Of a stretch of 64,000 nt of DNA, positions 36,005 to 44,700 are shown in pieces. The position numbers were made by a program, and so were the translations under genes. Location of the stretch: assembly GCA_024102795.1 (NCBI GenBank), contig JAGFJK010000239.1, forward strand, positions 1-64,000, read 5' to 3'. The notes under the pieces are model-generated. The model searched no databases, was not told the DNA's origin, and saw only the letters and a list, made by a program, of their open reading frames with translations. Each line of letters opens with the position of its first letter. Positions within the stretch are counted from its first letter, which is position 1. The stretch is from Pirellulaceae bacterium (GTDB lineage Bacteria > Planctomycetota > Planctomycetia > Pirellulales > Pirellulaceae).

Positions 36005-36676
36005 ATGCCGACCATGTCCATCAGTCCGCGCACTGAAATTCTGGCCCGGCGGGCCGGGCGCTTGCTGCGTTTTCGAGTCCCGTTGATTGTGGCGGTGGCG
36101 TTCAACGCAGTGCTGCTGGTCCGGATCCCGCTGGCCGAGGTCTTGCCGGGCTCACGGCAGGCACCCGCCCAACCGTCCGCCATTGCTGGCCGGGCGGATC
36201 GTCCCGTGGAACACTCGGCCGGCGAATTGCCGGTGGAAAAACCGCTGGCGGTTCCCGATCCGCGGGCAACAACGCGCCACGAAGCCGGGCAACAGTTCCT
36301 CGCGCAAGTCGAGAGCACCGCGGGCGCGGTGGGAGCCTGGTCCGCCGGCGCCTGGCAACAACTGTCGCGGTCCGTACCGGGACTGGTAAACGGCAAACGG
36401 GCCAGCCGCTCCGACCAAGGGCGATTGCGGTTGGTCAACCCTGCCGCCAACGGCGGCGAGGTCCGCTTGCTGATCAATGGCCAGTTACACAGCCTGCCGC
36501 CGGGCGGTGAACTGGTCGAGCCAGCCGGCGAACCTTGGGCCGTCCAGTTTCATCGGGGCGACGAACTGGGCAACGCCATGTACTCGCTCGGACCGGGTAC
36601 GTACACGTTTCGCGTCAGCGAGCGCGGCTGGAACCTGGCTCCCGCGCCCTGGCACTCACTCGGTCCGACGCGCTGA
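36005..36676 (+). CDS. Hypothetical single-pass membrane protein
   Basis: 223 residues: a basic N-terminus, one helix (VPLIVAVAFNAVLLVRIPLA), a Pro/Ala/Arg linker, and a C-terminal beta-rich domain of about 80 residues (RLRLVNPAANGGEVRLLING; GELVEPAGEPWAVQFHRGDE; LGPGTYTFRVSERGW). Function unknown. ATG 36014 is an alternative start. The end overlaps the convergent Cys-rich protein gene by 21 bases. Confidence 0.7.
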   Translation: MPTMSISPRTEILARRAGRLLRFRVPLIVAVAFNAVLLVRIPLAEVLPGSRQAPAQPSAIAGRADRPVEHSAGELPVEKPLAVPDPRATTRHEAGQQFLAQVESTAGAVGAWSAGAWQQLSRSVPGLVNGKRASRSDQGRLRLVNPAANGGEVRLLINGQLHSLPPGGELVEPAGEPWAVQFHRGDELGNAMYSLGPGTYTFRVSERGWNLAPAPWHSLGPTR

Positions 36677-37381
36677 CGGCGGAATCACGTTGCGGGGGAG
36701 TTCCGCGTCCGGCTTGACCTCAATCGGGCCGATCTCAGCGCCGGTCGAAACAGGGCCCGCCCCATCCGTGCTCGCCGCGTTCGTGCCCGTCTCCTGCGTG
36801 CCCGTCTCCTGCGTGCCCGTCTCCTGCGTGCTTGTCGAATCCGTCGTTAACCTGCCGCTCGGGACGTCCGCGAAGGCGGGACGAGCACAAGTGGTCGCGT
36901 GAGCGCAGGCCGGTTCCGACCGGCGGAAGCTCTGGAACAGGTCGGAAATAGCGCACAGGGGGCAATCCACCATCGGCTCGCAACCACACGGTCGTTGGCG
37001 CAGGTGACTCCGCGGTGCTCCCCCGCCGCAGTCGCAGGCCGGGGTCGCCGAACAGTCCCGGCAGTCGGCGCCGGGCGCTTCGGCGCAGGATGTGCCGCAA
37101 GCCGGCTTGCGCAGCCGCTGGTGGCAGGAACCGTGATTGTGGTGCAGGTGCTCTTCGCAGTAGTTGGTCCAGAGATGGCCGGCCGGGTACTTCCACCAGA
37201 TGCCGGCCGCGCCAGGCGGCAGGATCACGGGAGCCGCGTCGTAGGGCGAGGCGAGTGGTTCGGCGATCCCCACGGACACCGCGCCGGGAGCTGCGCCGCC
37301 GGACTCCTCTTGAGCTCGACCCTCCCGCGGATTCCAACAGGCACAACCGACCGCCAGTGATAACAAGATCCATTTTTTCAT
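36656..37381 (-). CDS. Exported cysteine-rich protein with TQETG repeats
   Basis: 241 residues. A signal peptide (MKKWILLSLAVGCACW) is followed by a Cys/His-rich region at about 80-175 (NYCEEHLHHNHGSCHQRLRK, CGTSCAEAPGADCRDCSATP, CDCGGG, CGCEPMVDCPLC), which could bind metal or form disulfides. Three TQETG pentads follow at about 200. No family is recognised. ATG 37381 (MKKW) is chosen over the longer frame because it opens the signal peptide. Confidence 0.7.
   Translation of the reverse strand: MKKWILLSLAVGCACWNPREGRAQEESGGAAPGAVSVGIAEPLASPYDAAPVILPPGAAGIWWKYPAGHLWTNYCEEHLHHNHGSCHQRLRKPACGTSCAEAPGADCRDCSATPACDCGGGAPRSHLRQRPCGCEPMVDCPLCAISDLFQSFRRSEPACAHATTCARPAFADVPSGRLTTDSTSTQETGTQETGTQETGTNAASTDGAGPVSTGAEIGPIEVKPDAELPRNVIPPSARRTE
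36783..36827 (-). repeat. Three exact 15-bp repeats coding TQETG
   Basis: Three identical 15-base units GTGCCCGTCTCCTGC lie at 36783, 36798 and 36813 on the plus strand, with a degenerate fourth. They encode QETGT on the minus strand. Confidence 0.9.
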
Positions 37382-37810
37382 CGGTTCCACTCCTGCGAAC
37401 AAGTCAGGTGGCGGCGCCGCACCGTCGGCACCGGAGGCCTCATCCTCCTACATGACTCGGCGCGCGGCTGTAAATCGAATCAGCTTGCGCGGCGGGCGTT
37501 GTCTGGCTGGCAATTCAGACAGACCTGCTACGCTCCACATTCGAAGCGCTTGCGGCGCTGATCCTACGACCGATAGAAGCGGCGGTACGCCGCGCCGGGC
37601 CAGGAAGCGGTTGACGAGATTGTGCGTCGTGTAGCGCCGCGGGGCGCGACGTTGGCGCGCATGACAACACCTGCAACGGTCCCGCGCCGAACGCCAGCGC
37701 GTTCGGCGAAACTGTCGCATTCCTTGCGATCGCGGACAAGCGAACCGCGACGGGCCGTCGCGCGCCGAAAGATTCTTCACCGCGCGCCAACCGTTCGATC
37801 CGCTGAATCG
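37382..37810. other. Intergenic region with a perfect hairpin
   Basis: 429 bases with no convincing gene. Frames on both strands here are Arg-rich and look like shadow of GC-rich DNA. A perfect hairpin CGCCGAACGC-CAGC-GCGTTCGGCG lies at 37685-37708, about 100 bases after the minus-strand gene at 37811. It has no T tract, so it is not a typical intrinsic terminator. Confidence 0.6.
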
Positions 37811-38323
37811 TCACATCTCGACCGCTTCCAACGCCCGTTCGAACTGGCGCGCCTGGAACAAGAAACGCGTGGTCCAGAACATGCCCAGCACCGCGGCCGT
37901 CGCGCCCGCCAGGTAGGTCGTCGAATGCGAGCTGCCGGACAGGACCAGCAAGACGGTCGAAACGCTGACGGCAAGCAGGGCCACGGTCAGCGAACTGGAC
38001 ATGCGGTGCAATGTCTTGCCGAGGAAGCCCGGCAGTTCGTTGGTCGCCGCTCGTGTTGATGCCGCGTCGGGCGCGGAGTCGGTGGCGACCAGACCGGACA
38101 AGGCGTCGAGCCGTCGCAGCATGGCATCCAGGTCGCCGCCGCTCATGGGCGAGGCCGGCGCCTGGACCTCGTCTTCGGAATCGTCGCCGCCCAGGATCAA
38201 TTCGTCCAACTCCTGGTCCCAGTCGTCTTCCCGCGGCCGGTCGAAATGTTCGGCGGGAGTCGGCAGCCCGGGGCCCTCGTCACTCGGTGGCGAACCCGAC
38301 CATTGATCGTCCACGTCGCTCAT
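37811..38323 (-). CDS. Hypothetical acidic membrane protein
   Basis: 170 residues. An acidic, disordered N-terminal half (DWDQELDELILGGDDSEDE) is followed by a short helical motif (GGDLDAMLRRLDALSGLVAT) and two C-terminal transmembrane helices (SLTVALLAVSVSTVLLVLSG and YLAGATAAVLGMFWTTRFLF). The N-terminus is probably cytoplasmic. No family recognised; the DLDAMLRRLDAL segment could be a protein-binding helix. The start is the first ATG. Confidence 0.75.
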   Translation of the reverse strand: MSDVDDQWSGSPPSDEGPGLPTPAEHFDRPREDDWDQELDELILGGDDSEDEVQAPASPMSGGDLDAMLRRLDALSGLVATDSAPDAASTRAATNELPGFLGKTLHRMSSSLTVALLAVSVSTVLLVLSGSSHSTTYLAGATAAVLGMFWTTRFLFQARQFERALEAVEM

Positions 38324-38632
38324 CGTCTTATCACCTCAGGTGCTGCTTCCCGACGGTTACGCAAGAATTGTCTGCCTATACTGTTCCTAGCACATCCCCG
38401 GGCAAGTGACGGAACGTGGACGAAAGAAGCAACGTGTGGGGATTGCGAGGACTGGTCCGGTTCAGCGGCAAGGTGGCGTCAAAAATGTGTCGGACTTTGG
38501 CCGCGGCACCTGGAAAACGTCAAGACGTCCTTGGTAGACTGGAGTCGTGAGTTGCTTCAGGGGAAGGCTGACCGCGCCCGGAAGCCCGTTTTGAACCATC
38601 CATTGCAACTGGGGAAGCGGGAGGCAAGTACC
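38324..38632. other. Intergenic region between divergent genes
   Basis: 309 bases. TATACT at 38377-38382 resembles a -10 element, but no good -35 is at the proper distance. No gene is seen. Confidence 0.45.
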
Positions 38633-39259
38633 ATGCATCAGCAAATGCTGCGGATCGTGTTGGGGAGTGTCGTGGCCTTGTCGGCGGGCCTGTTTTGGAC
38701 GGACCGGCCGGCAGCGGCACAAGTCTGGGTTGGCGCTCAGCCCGTGGCGCAGCCCGTGGTGGGCTTCGTGCCGGAAAACCGGGGTCTTTTTGGCCGGCGA
38801 ACCGTCTGGCGGCCCGTCGTCGCCGCGCCCGTCATGGCGGCCCCGGTCGTGGCGGCCCCGGTCGTGGCGGCCCCGGTAGTCACCACCTTTCAAGCTCCGA
38901 CAACCATCGTCACGCAACGAGTTGTCGTTCCCTCAACCGTGGTTTCGCAATCGGCCTTATTCGCCGCCCCGGTCGTGACGCAGCGGGTCGTGGTGCCGGC
39001 TCCGATCGTGATGCCGGCTCCGGTCGTGACGCAGCGGGTCGTGGTGCCGGCTCCGGTCGTGACACAGCGGGTCGTGGTGCCGGCTCCGGTCAGCAGCTTT
39101 TCCGTGCCCGTCACCGAGTTCTCTGCCGCCCCTGTGACCACCTTCCACGCCCCGGCCACGACCGTGGTGGGGGCTCCCACGACCACCTTCTTCGCTCCCA
39201 CTAACGTCCTGGCGCCCGCACCAGTGACCACGTACTTCCCGGCCATCCCCGGCTATTAG
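38633..39259 (+). CDS. Exported low-complexity Val/Pro/Ala-rich repeat protein
   Basis: 208 residues. Signal peptide (MLRIVLGSVVALSAGLFW, then DRPAAAQ), then almost entirely repeats: AAPVV units at about 60-83, VVTQRVVVPAP three times at about 118-165, then APVTTF/APTTTF units to the end. The protein is likely a secreted or cell-wall fibrous component; no enzymatic motif exists. ATG 38633 precedes the signal peptide. Copy number of the repeats probably varies. Confidence 0.75.
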   Translation: MHQQMLRIVLGSVVALSAGLFWTDRPAAAQVWVGAQPVAQPVVGFVPENRGLFGRRTVWRPVVAAPVMAAPVVAAPVVAAPVVTTFQAPTTIVTQRVVVPSTVVSQSALFAAPVVTQRVVVPAPIVMPAPVVTQRVVVPAPVVTQRVVVPAPVSSFSVPVTEFSAAPVTTFHAPATTVVGAPTTTFFAPTNVLAPAPVTTYFPAIPGY

Positions 39260-39626
39260 TGGTTGTCAGTTGTCAGAAAGCAGGGCTTGTCCTGCGACTA
39301 CGGTTGTGGCGGGACTAGGCGCGCGGGGTCCGAAAGCTCTACCCGCGTTCTCTGCGCCTGCATCGGCGGTAGGCCCTCACCCGTCGAGGTCGTGCAGTCG
39401 ACCCAGGGTGCGCCCGAAGCGGGCGACCCTGGGCTGGGTTGTTCAACGCCTACGGCGTAAAGACAGCGCCGGAAATCGACAAGCGAGGATTCCTGGACGA
39501 TTCATCCCTGGCTGGGAAGTTGGCGAAGGGGCTGTTTCTGGATACGATGAGGGTACTTCGGCGCAGGCACCCGCCGGATCGCGATCCGCATGCACCCCCC
39601 CTTTTGAATGACCGGGAGCTTCCACC
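39260..39626. other. Intergenic region with strong hairpin
   Basis: 367 bases after the repeat protein. It holds GTTGTCAGTTGTCAG at 39265-39279 (two copies of the heptamer seen at 60285-60356), the hairpin at 39402-39433 (separate entry) and a smaller one, ACGCC-TAC-GGCGT, near 39445. No gene is seen. Confidence 0.55.
39402..39433. repeat. 14-bp-stem hairpin, REP-like
   Basis: CCCAGGGT, one bulged G, CGCCCG, loop AAG, CGGGCG, ACCCTGGG: a 14-pair stem with one bulge. It does not carry a T tract, so it is more like a REP element than an intrinsic terminator. It lies 140 bases past the repeat-protein gene. Confidence 0.75.
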
Positions 39627-40994
39627 ATGAGTGAAGGAAAACAAAACGGCTTGACTCGTCGGCAGATGTTGTCGACTTCCGGCAAGGTCGTGGCGGCCAG
39701 CACGTTGGCCAGCGTGGTGCTGCCCCATGTTCATGCGGCTCAGGAGAACACGATTCAAGTGGCCCTGGTGGGCTGCGGTGGGCGAGGAACGGGCGCCGCG
39801 TCCAATGCCTTGTCCACGAAGCAGGACCCCACGCGGCTGGTGGCGATGGCCGACGTGTTCGAGAACCGGCTGGATGTCAGCTACAACAGCCTGAAGAATC
39901 TGCATCCGGACCAGATTACCGTGGATGCGGACAGCAAGTTCATCGGTTTTGACGGTTACCGTAAGGCGATGGACTGCCTGCGTCCCGGCGACGTCGTGAT
40001 CCTGACCACGCCGCCCGCCTTCCGCTGGGTACAGTTCCAGTACGCCATCGAGAAGGGTTTGAACGTCTTCATGGAGAAGCCAATCTCGGTGGACGGCCCC
40101 AGCAGCCGAAAGATGTTCGAGCTGGGCGAGGAATCGGTGCGGCGGAACCTGAAGGTGGGCGTCGGGCTGATGTGCCGTCACTGTGAGGCCCGCGGCGAGC
40201 TGTACAACCGGATCCAGGATGGGCAGATTGGCGACCTGATCCTGCTCCGAGCGTACCGCGTCGTGGGCCCCACCGGCTCGGCGTTCGCCGAGGCGAAGCC
40301 GGAGGGGATCAGCGAGCTGATGTACCAGATCAGGAATTTTCACGCCTTCCTCTGGGCCAGCGGCGGGGCGTACAGCGACTTTCTGATCCACAATATCGAC
40401 GAGTGCTGCTGGATGAAGAATGCCTGGCCCGTGGAGGCGAAGGCATACGGCGGCCGGCATTATCGCGAGAACTACGTGGACCAGAACTTCGATGTCTACA
40501 CGGTCGAGTACACGTTTGCCGACGGCGCCAAGCTGATGCTGGAAGGGCGCTGCATGCCGGGCTGCGCGAACGAGTTTGCCAGCTACGCGCACGGGGCGCG
40601 GGGCTCGGCCGTCATCTCCACCTCCTCGCACTCGCCCGCCAGGTGCCGGATCTACGATGGCCAGGGGATGGTTCCCGACAAGCTGGCCTGGCAGTTCGGA
40701 AAGAAGGAACCCAATCCCTACCAGTTGGAATGGGACAAGCTGATCGCGGCGATCCGCGAGGACAAGCCGTTCAACGAAGTCCAGCGAGGCGCCGAGGCCA
40801 GTCTGGTCACCGCGATGGGGCGCATGGCGGCGCACACCGGCCAGATCGTCACGTATGACGACATGCGCAACTGCGCTCACGAGTTCGCCCCGGACGTGGA
40901 CAAGCTGACTTTGGATTCGGCCGCTCCGTTGCAGGCCGGACCCGACGGGAAGTATCCCATTCCCGAACCAGGCCGGAAGCAGCTCGAGTTCTAG
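39627..40994 (+). CDS. Gfo/Idh/MocA family oxidoreductase, Tat-exported
   Basis: 455 residues. A twin-arginine signal (LTRRQMLSTSGKVVAASTLA, ending HVHAAQ) precedes an NAD(P)-binding Rossmann domain (IQVALVGCGGRGTGAAS), the conserved EKP-type segment (NVFMEKPISVDGPSSRKM), and a C-terminal beta-sheet substrate domain. Proteins of this group oxidise or rearrange sugars and inositols; Tat export with bound cofactor is typical of the large planctomycete set. The ATG at 39627 follows GGGAG. It stands alone, and the substrate is unknown. Confidence 0.92.
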   Translation: MSEGKQNGLTRRQMLSTSGKVVAASTLASVVLPHVHAAQENTIQVALVGCGGRGTGAASNALSTKQDPTRLVAMADVFENRLDVSYNSLKNLHPDQITVDADSKFIGFDGYRKAMDCLRPGDVVILTTPPAFRWVQFQYAIEKGLNVFMEKPISVDGPSSRKMFELGEESVRRNLKVGVGLMCRHCEARGELYNRIQDGQIGDLILLRAYRVVGPTGSAFAEAKPEGISELMYQIRNFHAFLWASGGAYSDFLIHNIDECCWMKNAWPVEAKAYGGRHYRENYVDQNFDVYTVEYTFADGAKLMLEGRCMPGCANEFASYAHGARGSAVISTSSHSPARCRIYDGQGMVPDKLAWQFGKKEPNPYQLEWDKLIAAIREDKPFNEVQRGAEASLVTAMGRMAAHTGQIVTYDDMRNCAHEFAPDVDKLTLDSAAPLQAGPDGKYPIPEPGRKQLEF

Positions 40995-41759
40995 CCGTCC
41001 GCCGGACAATTCTGCAAAAAGTTCTTCGCGGGGTGCGAATAACCGCAATAATCGGGCAACTCCGCGGAATTGTAGAATTCGTCCACCCTGCCGGTGCGCG
41101 CAAACTGCCCAAGAGTGGCTGTCTGCGGGACTAATTGTTAAGAAATGCAAGGTGTCCGGCACTCACTTAAGACCCCCGAGTGCCACCATCGGAGCGCCTG
41201 GTTCGCTCAAATTGTGGAGCCCGCTTACGGGGCCGGTTGGCTGCTCTTGATCGAGCGCGGGGCAACGCTTATATTCGCCGGCTCGACGCTCGTTGAGCTG
41301 AAACATCCAGCTCAACGCGTTGCGTGACTTGCAGGTCAATGGGTGGGGCAGCCCAGGGCACCTTTCTGGTACCGCGTTCGCGCCATTTCTCCTGACCTGA
41401 GTTCCCGTCAACCTTCGGAGCAAGTTCCGAGAGTGACGGAAATTCCCTTCCGGTCATTCGATTTCAACGTCTCATGCAAAACGATCCGTGGCCCGGCGGA
41501 CCGCTGCCGGTCTTCGTTTACCTGCCTTTCCTCGCGCTTGTGCAATCACCGCACGAGCGGTCAATCCCGGCGCGCAGCCGCGGGCGGCCCGGCCAGGCTT
41601 TGACGGATTGCCAGCCCGACTGACGATTCGGAATCGAGAAGAAGCGCGCCGGTTCGTCAGGTCTTGTGGACGCCGATATGGCTGCGAGGCACGAAAAGTC
41701 TCGTCGCCACCGGGGTCGGCCTGGCATTCATTCTCCGCAGCCAGCACAGGGGCAGCAGC
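40995..41759. other. Long intergenic region before the RTX/G8 gene
   Basis: 765 bases without a convincing gene; small frames on both strands have no recognisable product. A promoter candidate is at 41247-41275. If used, the RTX/G8 transcript would have a leader near 480 bases. CGGACAATTCTGCAAAAAGT near 41012 resembles TTGACAATTCTACAAAGT at 19179, the promoter region of the aminomutase operon. Confidence 0.5.
41247..41275 (+). promoter_or_regulatory. Candidate sigma-70 promoter
   Basis: TTGATC at 41247-41252 (four of six), a 17-base spacer, TATATT at 41270-41275 (five of six). Transcription would start near 41282, about 480 bases before the RTX/G8 start chosen here. Confidence 0.4.
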
Positions 41760-44700
41760 ATGTTTTGGAACGCGCTTCGTGTCGCATTGTTTCTCGATAA
41801 CAACAGTTTTCCTGCCGCGAGGGACCGCCGGGGCAGTAGGCGGCTGCGGTTTCTCTCGCCGTTAATGGAGCCCCTGGAGAGCCGCCGATTGCTGGCGAGC
41901 GAACTGGGGCTGATCACGCTGAATCCAAGTTCGGGGCAAGTGACGATTTACGGCACGCCGGACCACGACTCGGCTTTTGTCCGATACGAGGGTGCCGCGG
42001 AGGTGGCGGTCACGATTGAAACCAGTCTCGGCACCGAGACCGAACTTTATTCGCGAGTCCAGGTTCGCGGTATCGTGTTCTTTGGCGGCGACGGTGACGA
42101 CCGGTTCACGAACGATACGTTCATCGCGTCGGAGGCCCACGGCGGCTACGGTGCCGATCAGTTGCTGGGCGGCGACGGGGACGATCGCCTGTATGGCGGC
42201 CCGGGCAATGACCTGATCGAGGGCCGGGCAGGGGCCGACCTGTTGGGCGGAGGCGACGGCGACGACACGTTGCGGGGCGGTGACGGCCCGGATCAGTTGT
42301 TCGGCGAGTGGGGGCACGACCTGCTGCATGGCGACGCCGGCGACGACCGGTTGTTCGGCTATGACGGCAACGATCAACTGTGGGGCGGTTCGGGCAATGA
42401 CTTCCTGTTCGGGGACAACGACCAGGATACCATCGATGGCGGAGCGGGCGACGATTACGTGTTTGGCGGTGCCGGCGACGACATCCTCCAGGGCGGCGAT
42501 GATTCCGATCGCATCTTTGCCGGCGTGGGCGACGACGTGGCCGATGGAGGACCGGGGACGGACTATCTGTTCGGCGACGCGGGCGATGACCTGTTGCGGG
42601 GAGGACTTGGCGACGACCAACTGTTTGGCGAGGCGGGCAACGACACGCTGGAGGGCGGTGACGGCGACGATCGCCTGTTCGCCGGCGCGGACGACGACCT
42701 GTTGTACGGCGGCAACGGCCACGACTATCTGTTCGGCGAGGAAGGCCACGACACGCTGCATGGCGAGGCGGGCCACGACCAACTGTTCGGTCAAGGCGGC
42801 GACGACCACATCCTGGGCGGCACGGGCGAGGACCGGATTTTCGGCGGCTTTGGCAACGATCGGGCCGAGGGCGGGCCGGATACCGACTTTGTGTTCGGCG
42901 AGGCCGGGGACGATTGGCTGGACGGCGGAGACGGCCACGACTTCGTGTATGGCGGAGTCGGCCAGGACACGCTGCTGGGCGGAGTCGGCTCCGACAACCT
43001 CTACGGCGGAGACGGTGCGGACTTCCTGGACGCGGGCGCCGGCGACGACGCCCTGCTAGGCGGTCCCGGCGACGATGTGATGCACGGCGGCGATGGCCAC
43101 GACGTGCTGTACGGCGAGCAGGGAAACGATATCCTCCGTGGCGGAGCCGGCAACGATTCGCTGATCGGTCATGAAGGCGACGACGTGCTGATTGGCGGCG
43201 ATGGCGACGACGGGCTGCTGGGCAGCGAGGGCCGGGACCTGTTGATCGGCGGCCGGGACCGGGACGATCTGCTGGGACTGGCCGGCGAGGACATCCTGAA
43301 CGGCGGCTCCACCAGCTTCGACGACGATGACGACGCGCTGCGGGCGATCATGGCCATCTGGAGCGGCGGCCAGGACTTCACGGCCCGCGTCCAAATGCTG
43401 GAAGATCCGACCCAGCCCCTCGCCCTCCGCTCGGCCGTGACCGTGCACGACGACGGCGTCGTCGATCGGTTGGCCGGGTACGAGGATCGGGACTGGTTTT
43501 TCGAGACCGGTTGGCTGGCGGGCCAACGCTACGGTGCGAACGATCCGCCGCCAGCGACCGTCTACACCACGCTGCTGACGTTGGACAACCTGGCGGACAT
43601 CGGGCACCACGATTATCGGCAGACCTTGATTCCGCACGCGCACGACCCCGCCGCGCGCCGCGAGCACTCGGCGATGCTGTCCGTGTTCGACTACCGCGAC
43701 ATGACGCACGAGGCGCGGCAAAGCGGCAACTGGAGCGACTCGGCTACCTGGGCCGGCGGCGCGGTGCCGCCGTCGGGCGCCTACGTGCTGATTCCGGCCG
43801 GAGTGGAACTGACCGTGGACGGCCAGCTCCCCAGCGTCCTGCACACACTGCGCGTGGATGGCGTCCTGCGGTTCTCCACCTCGGTCGACTCGCGGCTGCG
43901 CGTCAACTCGATGCTGGTGGCTCCTGGCGGGCGGTTGGAAATGGGAACCGCCGAGCAACCGATCCCGGGTCACATCACGGCCCGCATCGCGATCGCCGAC
44001 ACGGGTCCGATCGACCGGGTGCGCGATCCGTTCGCCTTCGGCCGCGGGCTGGTGGTCCACGGCGCGGCCCAGTTCCACGGCGAGCAGCGGACCTCCCACC
44101 TGCCGCTGGCCGTCGCGCCCTCGGCCGGGACGAAGGAATTGCAGTTGGAGCAGTTGCCGACCAACTGGCGGGTGGGCGACCAGATTGTGGTCAGCGGCAC
44201 GCGGCACGACCGGCTGGACCACGAGGTCCGCGAAATCCTGGCGATCAACGGCAATCGGCTGACCGTGGCCCCGCTGGAGTTCGACCATCTCGTGCCCAAG
44301 CCCGAACTGCGCGTCCACGTGGCGCATCTGACCCGGAACGTGGTGGTCGAATCCGAAAGCCGGGCGGCCGACCGCCGAGGTCACGTCATGTTCATGCACA
44401 CGCCTCTCGTGGAGGTGCACAACACGGCCTTCGAGGGGCTGGGACGCAGCGACAAGCTGCGGCCGATCAACGACAGCGTGGTCGACTCGCTGGGCAATCT
44501 CCAACCGGGCAGCGGTACCAATCAGCGCGGGCGCTACGCGGTGCACTTCCACCGCATCGGCACCGATCAAGGTGCCGCCCCGATTGCCGTCCAAGGCAAC
44601 GTGGTTCGCGACAGCTTGGGCTGGGGCTTTGTCAATCACAGCAGCAATATCGACATGACGGACAACGTGGCCTTCGACGTGGACGGTTCGGCGTTCGTCA

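Noticed and set aside
37685..37708. Intrinsic terminator
   Set aside because: A perfect 10-bp stem but no T tract on either strand; listed only as a hairpin.
37448..37780. Minus-strand frame of 110 codons in the intergenic region
   Set aside because: Arg-rich, no ribosome-binding site, no recognisable domain; the region looks non-coding.
43056..44639. Minus-strand frame of 527 codons opposite the RTX/G8 gene
   Set aside because: Antisense of repetitive GC-rich coding sequence; the plus strand shows clear RTX and G8 motifs.
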